Source: Betaproteobacteria bacterium
GTDB lineage: Bacteria > Pseudomonadota > Gammaproteobacteria > Burkholderiales > Burkholderiaceae_C
Assembly: GCA_009921265.1 (NCBI GenBank)
Contig: RFYV01000014.1
Location: 1-56,929, forward strand
Length of the DNA: 56,929 nt
Direction: 5' to 3'
Of the stretch, positions 21,919 to 30,275 are shown in pieces (position 1 is the stretch's first letter; every line of letters begins with the position of its first letter). The translations under genes were made by a program, and so were the position numbers. The notes below the pieces were generated by a model. It did no database searches, was not told the origin of the DNA, and saw nothing but the letters and a program-made list of their open reading frames with translations.

Positions 21919-22637
21919 TGACACACAAACCTCATCTTGTATTGTTGCCCGGCCTCATGTGCAACGACGTGTCATGGCAACCCGTGCTGGATCAACTGCA
22001 TGCACACGCCACCTGCCAATTGATCGACCACGGCAACGCTAATACTTTAGTGCAAATGGCCGAGCATGTTTCAAAAGTGGCGCCGCCGCAATTTTGTATG
22101 GCAGGTCACTCCATGGGCGGACGCGTTGCATTGCAAGTGTGCCGACTCGTGCCCCATCGTATTCAAAAACTGGCGCTCATGGGAACGGGTTATCACGCAT
22201 TGCCTGCGGGGCAAGAAGGCATCGATGAAAAAAACAAACGACAATCTTTTTTAGACTTGGCACAAACCAAAGGTGTTCGTCGATTAGCCATTGCTTGGGT
22301 GCAAGGCATGGTCTCACCAGAACACCTCAAAGATGCAGCGCTGATTGAGCGCATCGTACAAATGTTTGAAACAAAATCTGCTGACATTTATGGGTATCAA
22401 GTGAATGCGTTGTTGACGCGCCCTGATGCAACCGATGTTTTAAAAAACTTGAACATGCCAACTTGCGTGGTGACCGGCGAATTTGATTCATGGGCGACAC
22501 CGGAACAACACCAAGAAATTTGTGATCTGATTCCTTCAAAACCCCAACTCAATGTAATTAAAGATTCGGGGCATATGATGATGATGGAAAACCCGCAGGG
22601 GACCTTGGACGTTTTGGTGAAGTGGTTGCGAGGGTGA
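21918..22637 (+). CDS. Alpha/beta hydrolase
   Basis: A 239-residue alpha/beta-fold hydrolase. The N-terminal HLVLLPGLMCNDVSW is the strand-1/oxyanion region, the nucleophile elbow MAGHSMGGRV places S65, a later GEFDSWATPE holds the likely acid, and the histidine is in IKDSGHMMMMENP. The substrate is unknown. ATG 21918 overlaps the gatB stop (TGATG), so it is probably translated with the gat operon although no functional link is evident. Confidence 0.85.
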   Translation: MTHKPHLVLLPGLMCNDVSWQPVLDQLHAHATCQLIDHGNANTLVQMAEHVSKVAPPQFCMAGHSMGGRVALQVCRLVPHRIQKLALMGTGYHALPAGQEGIDEKNKRQSFLDLAQTKGVRRLAIAWVQGMVSPEHLKDAALIERIVQMFETKSADIYGYQVNALLTRPDATDVLKNLNMPTCVVTGEFDSWATPEQHQEICDLIPSKPQLNVIKDSGHMMMMENPQGTLDVLVKWLRG

Positions 22638-22661
22638 GCTTTTTGCAAAAAGAAAATTAGA

Positions 22662-23357
22662 CTAAACCCCATACTGCTCTCTATACCCTTGCACGGCTTG
22701 TAAATGTTTTTTCATCGCATCACCGCCTTGCGACGACAAATAACCCACCAAATCATCCAATTGCGCAATAGTACACACGTGCATACCCAAGTGTGCTTTC
22801 ACATATTGAACAGCGCTGTAATTCACATCTTTGATTGAACCGTCGGCAGATTTTTCTGTCGCCATTTCTTGCCGATCCAATGCAATTGCAACTGCGTGCG
22901 CTTTAGCACCTGCCGCTTCTATCAAAGCAATGGATTCGCGCACCGCAGTTCCTGCGCTCATTACATCGTCAACAATCAATACGCGACCCTTTAAGGGTGC
23001 ACCCACCAATTGGCCGCCTTCGCCGTGGTCTTTGGCTTCCTTGCGGTTGTACACAAAGGGCACATTTTTTCCCAATCGTGCCAATTCGATGGCAACAGCC
23101 GCACCCAATGGAATGCCTTTGTATGCAGGACCAAATATCATGTCAAACTCGATGTTGCTTTGCATGAGGCTTTGCGCGTAAAACTCTGACAATTTGCCCA
23201 AACTCGCGCCATCGTCAAATAATCCCGCATTAAAAAAATAAGGGCTCAGGCGGCCCGCTTTGGTTTTAAACTCACCAAATTGAAGCACGCCGCAATCCAA
23301 CGCGAACTGCACAAATTGTTGCGCCAATGCATTGTTGGTTTGTTTTTTTTCATTCAT
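22662..23357 (-). CDS. pyrE: Orotate phosphoribosyltransferase
   Basis: PyrE transfers phosphoribose from PRPP to orotate to give OMP in pyrimidine synthesis. The 231-residue protein has the PRPP-binding motif VLIVDDVMSAGTA (126-138), the catalytic-loop NRKEAKDHGEGG and an N-terminal KTKAGRLSPYFFN typical of the family. ATG 23355-23357 is chosen because AAGGA lies 7 bases upstream and it gives the family N-terminus; the frame opens 56 codons earlier inside xthA. Its start codon overlaps an ATG of the divergent xthA gene. Confidence 0.95.
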   Translation of the reverse strand: MNEKKQTNNALAQQFVQFALDCGVLQFGEFKTKAGRLSPYFFNAGLFDDGASLGKLSEFYAQSLMQSNIEFDMIFGPAYKGIPLGAAVAIELARLGKNVPFVYNRKEAKDHGEGGQLVGAPLKGRVLIVDDVMSAGTAVRESIALIEAAGAKAHAVAIALDRQEMATEKSADGSIKDVNYSAVQYVKAHLGMHVCTIAQLDDLVGYLSSQGGDAMKKHLQAVQGYREQYGV

Positions 23358-23367
23358 GGGGACGTCC

Positions 23368-24159
23368 TTGTTCAAACTCACCAGTCTCAACCTCAACGGG
23401 ATTCGTTCTGCAGCACGCAAAGGCGTGCAATCGTGGGTCGAGCGTGTCAAACCAGATTGTATGTGCGTGCAAGAACTCAAAGCACAAGCCGATGACGTGA
23501 TTGGCACTTTTGATTCCATGACCAACTTGCAAGGCTATTTTCATTTCGCACAAAAAAAAGGCTATTCGGGTGTTGGCATTTACACCAAGCACACGCCGAG
23601 CGATGTGATCGTTGGTTTTGATGGTGGCGAGTTTGACGACGAGGGGCGTTATGTGGAATTGCGTTTCGACACACCCACGCGCAAATTTTCTATCATCAGC
23701 AGTTATTTTCCAAGCGGCTCGTCGGGCGAAGACCGACAAGATGCCAAATATCGTTTTTTAGATGCGATGGGGCCGCACTTGCTCGCCCTTCGTGAACAAC
23801 GCGAATTTATTTTGTGCGGCGACATCAACATTGCGCACCAAGAAATCGATTTGAAAAATTGGCGCAGCAATCAAAAGAACAGTGGCTTTTTACCACAGGA
23901 ACGCGCGTGGATGACGCAATTGATTGCAGACTCCAAAGTGCTCGACGTCTATCGACAACTGCATCCGGACACCACCAACGCTTGTTACACCTGGTGGAGT
24001 AATCGCGGACAAGCCTACACCAACAACGTGGGCTGGCGTTTGGATTACCACTTGGCGACAGCGTCAATAGGACGTACCGCCAAGCTTGCAGAAGTTTTTA
24101 AGGATGAGCGCTTTTCGGATCACGCACCGATTACGATTGACTACGAGTTTAAATTTTAA
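23368..24159 (+). CDS. xthA: Exodeoxyribonuclease III / AP endonuclease
   Basis: Cuts DNA at abasic sites and degrades 3' ends in base excision repair. The 263-residue protein has SLNLNGIRSA (Asn in the metal site), VQELKAQ (catalytic Glu36), GDINIAHQEIDL, WRLDYHLA and the terminal SDHAPI with the catalytic His. TTG 23368-23370 is chosen: it aligns with the usual family start (M/L)FKLTSLNLNG and has GGGGA (23358-23361) 6 bases upstream. The ATG at 23356 is in frame but overlaps the pyrE start and has no ribosome site. Confidence 0.92.
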   Translation: MFKLTSLNLNGIRSAARKGVQSWVERVKPDCMCVQELKAQADDVIGTFDSMTNLQGYFHFAQKKGYSGVGIYTKHTPSDVIVGFDGGEFDDEGRYVELRFDTPTRKFSIISSYFPSGSSGEDRQDAKYRFLDAMGPHLLALREQREFILCGDINIAHQEIDLKNWRSNQKNSGFLPQERAWMTQLIADSKVLDVYRQLHPDTTNACYTWWSNRGQAYTNNVGWRLDYHLATASIGRTAKLAEVFKDERFSDHAPITIDYEFKF

Positions 24160-24162
24160 ATC

Positions 24163-24788
24163 TCATTCATGTCCGCCCCCTTTTGTATGGCACTTGTAAC
24201 TCAATACAACTGCACGGGGTCTCGAATATGCCGTATATAACAAATTCCAAAGTTTTGAAACAACAATTTTTTTATCTTTTAATTCATCATGAATTTGTTG
24301 CATCACCAATGTTTCATAGGGGTTAGCAATCGCTGTGATACGCGCTGTAAAATTAACGCCCTGGCCGTAGACATTCAATTTGTTTTTGTAGATTAATGAG
24401 CAATGAACACCGACCCCGAGCTCAATCGCCTCCTTGTTGGTTTTAATCGTTGAAGCTAATTGTTGAATTTAAATACTTGCGTTGACCGCATTTGCAACGG
24501 AGTCAAAACCAGCAAAAATCCGTCACCCAAGCTTTTAATCATGTCGCCTTGATTTTTAGTAACAATGCGCTTGGACACATGGACGAGCAGTTGTTGACAC
24601 AGTGTAATGGCGTGGGTTTCATGAAGAGTCATCCACCGCACAGACTCTACCCAATCGACAATCACAGCATTTTTGTAATAGCGCCTCAATAAAAGCGGGC
24701 CTTGTTGCAAATTGCCGCTAGGCGCAATTGGACGAGCAACAGTTAAATCGGTTGAAAGCATATTGATGAAGTGTGAGTTAAATATCAC
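24163..24788 (-). pseudogene. Broken class III adenylate/guanylate cyclase domain protein
   Basis: Two pieces in different frames together resemble one class III nucleotide cyclase domain. The upstream piece (24456-24788) has AVIVDW (metal-binding Asp) and MIKSLGDGFLLVL (second catalytic Asp region). The downstream piece (ending at 24163) has VGVHCSLIYKNKLNVYGQGVNFTARI, matching the family's GxxVNxAAR block. Joining them needs a frameshift near 24484-24496, and the downstream frame then meets a TAA at 24469-24471. No signal or sensor domain is visible upstream. A sequencing error could explain one lesion but not easily both. Confidence 0.75.
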
Positions 24789-24867
24789 TCCACTTTATGC
24801 TTGTCAGACCAAATAAGAAGAGAAAAACTTAAATACTTTGTATGTTTAACTTAACAACGGTTTGCAC

Positions 24868-25716
24868 TTATTGTTTTATCATTTGCCCTTGTGTTGCTTT
24901 TTGAAAAAGGGGCAACACCTTGTCCATGTTGGCTTGCATTTCTTGAATGCGCGAACTTCCTGCAGGATGTGTACTCATCCACTCGGGGGGCGCATTGGTA
25001 TTGTTGGCCGACATTTTGTTCCACAATGAAATGCCAGCGCGCGGATCAAAGCCCGCACGCGCACCCAACTCCATGCCAACCAAATCAGCTTCTGTTTCAT
25101 CTTCTCTGCTAAATTTAAGCGTCAACAAGTTAGCTCCACCACGCGCCACCATATCAGTTAGACGTGGATCAATACCAAAAAGTCCAGAAATAATCGCGCC
25201 GCCAATTCTGCTAGCGCCCTCTGTTGCAATACCTTTACCCATGCGCTCGCGTGCGTGTTCACGTAATGCATGTGCAACTTCATGGCCCATCACCATAGCC
25301 ACCTCATCATCCGTTAGCTCTAGTTTTTTGAGAATGCCGCTAAAAAATGCAATTTTTCCGCCCGGCATACAAAAAGCATTCACTTGATTGGAGCCAATCA
25401 AATTAATTTCCCACTTCCAAGTTTTTGCGCGCGGATTCCATTCATAACTGTGCGGAATGATTTTTTGAGCAATCTCACGCAGTCGAATCACTTGTGGATT
25501 GGTTTCTGACGCCAAAGCATTTTGTTTGTTCGCTTGCTGAAGTAATTGTTGATATTGTTGTCTCGCTGAGCCTTCAAGCTCTTCTGCAGGTACAAATTTC
25601 GCAAACGCCGATGACTTACCGACCTCCACACCCTCACGCGCATTTGCTAGATTGGGAAGCAAGCCAACACCCGCCATACAAAAGGCGCAACGGTGTAAAA
25701 GTTGGCGTCGATTCAT
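24868..25716 (-). CDS. M48 family zinc metalloprotease
   Basis: A periplasmic or outer-membrane-associated zinc protease related to LoiP/YcaL/BepA-type quality-control peptidases. The 282-residue protein has HEVAH (H145, E146, H149) in MVMGHEVAHALREH and the third ligand E209 in DETEADLVGMELG. The N-terminus MNRRQLLHRC with a hydrophobic stretch to residue 26 (ANA) looks like a signal peptide, possibly Tat-type because of the RR. No C-terminal TPR region is present, so it is the short form. Substrates are unknown. Confidence 0.88.
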   Translation of the reverse strand: MNRRQLLHRCAFCMAGVGLLPNLANAREGVEVGKSSAFAKFVPAEELEGSARQQYQQLLQQANKQNALASETNPQVIRLREIAQKIIPHSYEWNPRAKTWKWEINLIGSNQVNAFCMPGGKIAFFSGILKKLELTDDEVAMVMGHEVAHALREHARERMGKGIATEGASRIGGAIISGLFGIDPRLTDMVARGGANLLTLKFSREDETEADLVGMELGARAGFDPRAGISLWNKMSANNTNAPPEWMSTHPAGSSRIQEMQANMDKVLPLFQKATQGQMIKQ

Positions 25717-25769
25717 TATTGAAAGTATATTAAAAAAATAATTACCAAAAACAACAACAAGATAGGAAA

Positions 25770-27125
25770 ATGTCCATTATGGTAGAAAACGCAAAACCCG
25801 TCATCACGACAAGCCCTATATCTTGGGTTAAAACAATTCTTATTTATTTAGAGCCCGCAAGTTTACGCATGCTCAGTTTGGGATTTTCTGCAGGATTGCC
25901 TCTTTTGCTTGTTTTGGGGACCTTAAGTTTTAGACTTCGAGAAGCGGGTATTGATCGAGGCACCATTGGTTTTTTGAGTTGGGTCGGTTTGGCCTATGCA
26001 TTCAAATGGTGTTGGGCACCGCTGGTCGATCGCATGCCTTTTCCGTTACTCACGCATTACTTAGGACGACGCAGAAGTTGGCTTCTCTTTTCTCAAATTT
26101 TGGTTGCAGCGGGTTTGTTGGGCATGGCTTTTCATGACCCCCAACAATCGCTTTCAACTCTGGTCGTTTGGGCTGTGGTGGTTGCGTTTGGTTCTGCAAC
26201 GCAAGACATAGCCCTAGATGCATTTCGCATTGAATCGGCTCGAGCTGAAGTTCAAGCCGCCTTAGCCGCAAGTTATCAAGCGGGTTATCGCATCGCCATG
26301 ATTTGGGCTGGCGCAGGTGTTTTATGGATTGCAGCCAGTCAAGAAGTTGCAAGTGCGGGCTTATATCAACAAACTGCATGGCAATGGGCTTACTGTGTGA
26401 TGTCTGCATCCATGTTGGTTGGCATTGTCACCGTTCTTTTTTCGATCGAACCTATGCGTATCGAAATACCGCAAGCACGCAACTTCCAAGAATGGTTACA
26501 TGGCGCATTGATTGAACCGTTTGCAGATTTTTTAAATCGCTATCGATGGCACGCTGTATTGGTTCTCAGTTTAATCGCCATGTACCGAATCAGCGATGTG
26601 GTGATGGGTATCATGGCCAATCCTTTTTATGTCGACATGGGTTACACCAAAGCGGAGGTGGCAGCCGTCACCAAAATTTATGGCGTTATGATGACGCTTG
26701 TCGGCGCATTTGTGGGTGGAGCGATGGCATTGCGCTGGGGTGTGATGCGCATATTGATGCTCGGCGCGATATTAAGTGCTTTTAGCAATTTGTTATTTGC
26801 TTGGTTAAGTTTTCATGGCCATGATGTGCATGCACTCATTCTTGTTGTGTCTGCAGATAACCTCAGCAGTGGTATTGCCTCTGCGGCATTTATTGCTTAT
26901 TTGTCTTCTCTCACCAATGTTCAATACTCAGCAACGCAGTACGCCATGTTCAGCTCGCTCATGCTCTTGCTTCCCAAATTTTTAGCTGGCTTTTCTGGTG
27001 CTTATGTGGATGCGCAAGGCTATCCATCATTTTTTGTGGCCACCGCTTTATTGGGATTGCCCGTTTTAATTTTGGTGGCTTTAGCCTCGCGATATGGTCA
27101 AGCCATTGCACTACAGAAAAAATAA
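25770..27125 (+). CDS. ampG: AmpG-like MFS permease (muropeptide import)
   Basis: AmpG imports GlcNAc-anhydroMurNAc peptides from the periplasm for wall recycling. The 451-residue, roughly 12-helix protein has the AmpG start pattern FSAGLPLLLVLGTLSFRLREAG, then GLAYAFKWCWAPLVDR and a HYLGRRRSWL loop, followed by ATQDIALDAFRIE. ATG 25770 has AGGA very close upstream; ATG 25779, three codons later, is an alternative. With dacA/C, mrdA and amgK nearby, a recycling role is plausible, but the gene stands alone. Confidence 0.87.
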   Translation: MSIMVENAKPVITTSPISWVKTILIYLEPASLRMLSLGFSAGLPLLLVLGTLSFRLREAGIDRGTIGFLSWVGLAYAFKWCWAPLVDRMPFPLLTHYLGRRRSWLLFSQILVAAGLLGMAFHDPQQSLSTLVVWAVVVAFGSATQDIALDAFRIESARAEVQAALAASYQAGYRIAMIWAGAGVLWIAASQEVASAGLYQQTAWQWAYCVMSASMLVGIVTVLFSIEPMRIEIPQARNFQEWLHGALIEPFADFLNRYRWHAVLVLSLIAMYRISDVVMGIMANPFYVDMGYTKAEVAAVTKIYGVMMTLVGAFVGGAMALRWGVMRILMLGAILSAFSNLLFAWLSFHGHDVHALILVVSADNLSSGIASAAFIAYLSSLTNVQYSATQYAMFSSLMLLLPKFLAGFSGAYVDAQGYPSFFVATALLGLPVLILVALASRYGQAIALQKK

Positions 27126-27129
27126 AACT

Positions 27130-27333
27130 TTATCCGTGCGAATGCACGTGCTCGCCCTCTTTGAGTTGATACACCGTGCTGCAATACGGGCATTTGCCTT
27201 GACCTGTTTTTGCAATATCTAAATAAACTTTGGGGTGGCTGTTCCACAATTTCATATCCGCTTTAGGGTTGGGGCAAAAAATGCCCCCGTGCCCATTGAG
27301 ATCTTTGGCTAGTAATTGAACCGATTCACTCAT
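27130..27333 (-). CDS. Small zinc-finger domain protein (COG4391 type)
   Basis: A 67-residue protein of the zinc-finger family related to the mitochondrial complex I subunit NDUFS6. Visible ligands are C20 in GIFCPNP, the CPYC pair near residues 48-51 (GKCPYCSTVYQL) and a nearby histidine in NSHPKVYL. The bacterial function is not established. It is convergent with the ampG-like gene (4 bases between stops) and begins 27 bases upstream of the ilvE stop, probably co-transcribed after ilvE. Confidence 0.85.
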   Translation of the reverse strand: MSESVQLLAKDLNGHGGIFCPNPKADMKLWNSHPKVYLDIAKTGQGKCPYCSTVYQLKEGEHVHSHG

Positions 27334-27360
27334 TAAATATTTCTCCTGATGCGTAAGCCA

Positions 27361-28299
27361 TCAAACCAGTGTGAGCCAGTGTGCGTATTTGGGATTGCGT
27401 CCATTCACAATATCAAAAAACGCCGATTGAATTTTTTCGGTGATGGGGCCACGACTACCCGCACCAATTTCGATGCGATCCAACTCGCGAATTGGTGTCA
27501 CCTCAGCAGCTGTTCCGGTAAAGAATGCTTCATCGCTGATATAAATTTCGTCACGCGTGATGCGTTTTTGCACGATCTCAAGACCTAAGTCTTTGGCAAT
27601 ATGAAAAACCGTGTTGCGTGTGATGCCGTTGAGCGCGCCAGCCGATAAGTCTGGCGTATAAATGACTCCGCCTTTGACAACAAAAATATTTTCGCCGGCA
27701 CCTTCAGAAACAAAACCCGATGAATCGAGTAACAAGGCCTCGTCATAACCATCGTCTAAAGCCTCCATATTGGCTAAAATTGAATTGGTGTAATTGCTCA
27801 CCGCCTTGGCTTGAGTCATCGTGATGTTGACATGGTGACGTGTGTAACTGCTGGTTTTAACGCGAATGCCGCGTTTCATTCCTTCTTCGCCCAAATAAGC
27901 GCCCCACTCCCATGCAGCAACCATCACATGAATCGTGTTGCCTTTGGGGGACACGCCCAATTTTTGTGAGCCAATCCAAGTGAGGGGTCGGATGTAGCCG
28001 CTTTCTAATTTGTTTTCACGCACCACTTGTCGTTGTGCTTCATTGACTTGCTCAGGTGTGAATGGAATTTTCATGCGCAAAATTTTTGCACTATTAAAAA
28101 ATCTTTCGGTATGCTCGGCCATTCTAAAAATGGCAGTGCCTTTGTTTGTTTTATAAGCGCGTACACCTTCGAATGCGCCGCAACCGTAGTGAAGCGTATG
28201 CGACAACACGTGAATTTTGGCGTCACGCCAATCTACGAGTTGTCCATCCATCCAAATTTTGCCATCGCGATCGGCCATGGAAGGGGGCATTGCAGTCAT
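27361..28299 (-). CDS. ilvE: Branched-chain amino acid aminotransferase
   Basis: A PLP enzyme that catalyses the last step of valine, leucine and isoleucine synthesis. The 312-residue, class IV aminotransferase has DGKIWMDGQLVDW and SHTLHYGCGAFEGVRAY at the N-terminus, the PLP-lysine region TMTQAKAVSNYTNS and the EGAGENIFVVKGG block. ATG 28297-28299 is chosen because AAAGGA lies about 6 bases upstream; an upstream in-frame TTG (28315) lacks support. No other ilv/leu gene is nearby. Confidence 0.95.
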   Translation of the reverse strand: MTAMPPSMADRDGKIWMDGQLVDWRDAKIHVLSHTLHYGCGAFEGVRAYKTNKGTAIFRMAEHTERFFNSAKILRMKIPFTPEQVNEAQRQVVRENKLESGYIRPLTWIGSQKLGVSPKGNTIHVMVAAWEWGAYLGEEGMKRGIRVKTSSYTRHHVNITMTQAKAVSNYTNSILANMEALDDGYDEALLLDSSGFVSEGAGENIFVVKGGVIYTPDLSAGALNGITRNTVFHIAKDLGLEIVQKRITRDEIYISDEAFFTGTAAEVTPIRELDRIEIGAGSRGPITEKIQSAFFDIVNGRNPKYAHWLTLV

Positions 28300-28351
28300 G
28301 GGAATCCTTTCTTGCAACCAACAAGGTTACATCAATGAGTTTGATTTGATT

Positions 28352-28792
28352 TTACGACCCCAAAGAAACTTGTTGTGTCTCGGACGAGGTGCCGTCAGGC
28401 TCGGGCGTGGGTCGCACCAGTTGCCACTCTTTGAGCAGTCCGTCAACAAAAGTGCAGGTCACCACAGATTGTGTGCCGTCGGTCCAGGTGAAGACTTCGG
28501 GCTGTTCGTGAAATGGGGTTTGAAGCTTACCTAAGCTACGCGTCATTGCAATCACATGCATCAAATTATCGCCTGCTTTTAGTTTGGCATTGAGCATGAC
28601 GGCGCTATCGACAAAGCCCACGGGGCGATTGGCGGCTCTTAGCATGGTTTTGATCATACGCGTGATGTAGAGAAGCGCCCACATCACCAGGCCAGAGCCC
28701 ACAAATGCAACGCCCATCCATTGAGACGAACTCCATCCTGCATAAAACAGAACAGCGACGCCGATTGGAATTAATATTTTTTTATAATTCAT
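28352..28792 (-). CDS. Conserved membrane protein of unknown function
   Basis: A 146-residue protein with two N-terminal hydrophobic helices (about residues 5-22 and 25-44), then a cytoplasmic domain with NRPVGFVDSAVMLNAKLKAG and HVIAMTRSLGK. I recognise it only as a type often seen in Burkholderiales, sometimes mislabelled glycerate kinase. No catalytic motif is visible. ATG 28790-28792 is preferred over an adjacent GTG. It lies between radA and ilvE on the same strand with small gaps. Confidence 0.7.
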   Translation of the reverse strand: MNYKKILIPIGVAVLFYAGWSSSQWMGVAFVGSGLVMWALLYITRMIKTMLRAANRPVGFVDSAVMLNAKLKAGDNLMHVIAMTRSLGKLQTPFHEQPEVFTWTDGTQSVVTCTFVDGLLKEWQLVRPTPEPDGTSSETQQVSLGS

Positions 28793-28828
28793 CACCTGAT
28801 TGTCTCAGCCTCTACGCTATCATTTTGA

Positions 28829-30205
28829 TTAATTTTGATTTCTAACCCATTGAATGGCTTCTTCGATGCGCTCGATCGCATGAATTTCTACACCTTCAAT
28901 CGGCTTTTTAGGCGCGTTGGCTTTGGGAATCAACGCTTTTGAAAAGCCCAATTTTGCCGCCTCTCTAAGTCGTTCTTGTCCCCTTGGTGCAGGGCGCACT
29001 TCGCCAGCAAGTCCTACCTCACCAAAGGCAACGAATCCTGTGGGCAACGGCTTGCCACGCAAACTGCTTTGTATAGCCAACAACACAGCCAAATCTGCTG
29101 CGGGCTCGGAAATACGAACGCCACCCACTGCATTAACAAAAACATCTTGATCCATACACTCCACGCCTGCGTGTCGATGAAGCACGGCGAGCAACATGGC
29201 CAATCGATCGCGCTCGAGTCCAACACTCAATCGTCGCGGACTCGGCCCCCCTGCATCGAGCAATGCTTGAATTTCAACCAACATCGGTCGAGTGCCTTCT
29301 AAGGTCACCAAAACACAACTGCCAGGCACAGGCTCTTTGTGTTGACTCAAAAAAATAGCGCTGGGATTACTTACGCCCTTAAGTCCTTTTTCGGTCATTG
29401 CAAAAACACCGATTTCATTGACTGCACCAAATCTATTTTTAATGGCTCTGACCAATCGAAAACTCGAATGCGTTTCACCTTCAAAATACAAAACCGTATC
29501 GACCATATGCTCAAGCACGCGCGGCCCAGCCAATGCGCCTTCTTTGGTCACGTGCCCCACTAACACCACGCTCACGCCGCTTGATTTAGCCATTCGTGTG
29601 AGATGCGCCGCACACTCTCGCACTTGCGCAACAGATCCTGGGGCGCTGGTGAGTTGATCGGAATAAACGGTTTGTATGGAATCAATCACCGCAACATGCG
29701 GTTGTTGTGATTCAAGCGTTGCTAAAATTTTTTCTAATTGTGTTTCTGCAAGAACAGATACTTGGCTGTTGTCCAAACCCAATCGCCGTGCACGCAAGGC
29801 CACTTGCGCACCCGATTCTTCACCAGTGACGTACAAGGTTTTTTGACCCGTTCGTTGCAACCCATCAAGTGCTTGCAATAGCAAAGTGGATTTGCCAATA
29901 CCTGGATCACCGCCAATCAACACCACACCGCCCTGCACAATTCCGCCACCGAGCACACGGTCTAATTCTTCTTGCCCCGTTGGTGTTCGATCTACGTCTT
30001 GCGCTTCAATCGACGACAAACTGGCCACTTCACTTGAGGGTGCGAGGCCTGACATTGCGCTGTATCTGTTTTTGCTGGCTCCTGCCATTTGCGCCGCAGT
30101 CTCGACCAAGGTGTTCCACGCATTGCAATGCGGACATTTGCCCAACCACTTGTGACTGATGCCACCGCATTCCGTACACGAATAAAAGGATTTTTCTTTT
30201 GCCAT
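28829..30205 (-). CDS. radA: DNA repair protein RadA
   Basis: RadA is a RecA-related hexameric helicase that drives branch migration in recombination. The 458-residue protein has the N-terminal zinc finger (C10, C13, C24, C27), Walker A GGDPGIGKST (98-107), the RadA-specific KNRFG (256-260) and a C-terminal Lon-like domain. Start ATG 30203-30205. It is divergent from an MFS gene across 70 bases. It is noteworthy beside the ComM remnant: both act in recombination branch migration, and here only RadA is intact. Confidence 0.97.
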   Translation of the reverse strand: MAKEKSFYSCTECGGISHKWLGKCPHCNAWNTLVETAAQMAGASKNRYSAMSGLAPSSEVASLSSIEAQDVDRTPTGQEELDRVLGGGIVQGGVVLIGGDPGIGKSTLLLQALDGLQRTGQKTLYVTGEESGAQVALRARRLGLDNSQVSVLAETQLEKILATLESQQPHVAVIDSIQTVYSDQLTSAPGSVAQVRECAAHLTRMAKSSGVSVVLVGHVTKEGALAGPRVLEHMVDTVLYFEGETHSSFRLVRAIKNRFGAVNEIGVFAMTEKGLKGVSNPSAIFLSQHKEPVPGSCVLVTLEGTRPMLVEIQALLDAGGPSPRRLSVGLERDRLAMLLAVLHRHAGVECMDQDVFVNAVGGVRISEPAADLAVLLAIQSSLRGKPLPTGFVAFGEVGLAGEVRPAPRGQERLREAAKLGFSKALIPKANAPKKPIEGVEIHAIERIEEAIQWVRNQN

Positions 30206-30275
30206 CCCCTAAGTGTAGAGGCTGCGCACAGGATAAAGGACAATATGCTTTGATTGACAAAGACGAATGTAATGT

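Noticed and set aside
22638..22661. CTTTTTGCAAAAAG palindrome between the convergent hydrolase and pyrE genes as a terminator
   Set aside because: The stem is almost all A-T with no GC core and practically no loop, so it would be too weak.
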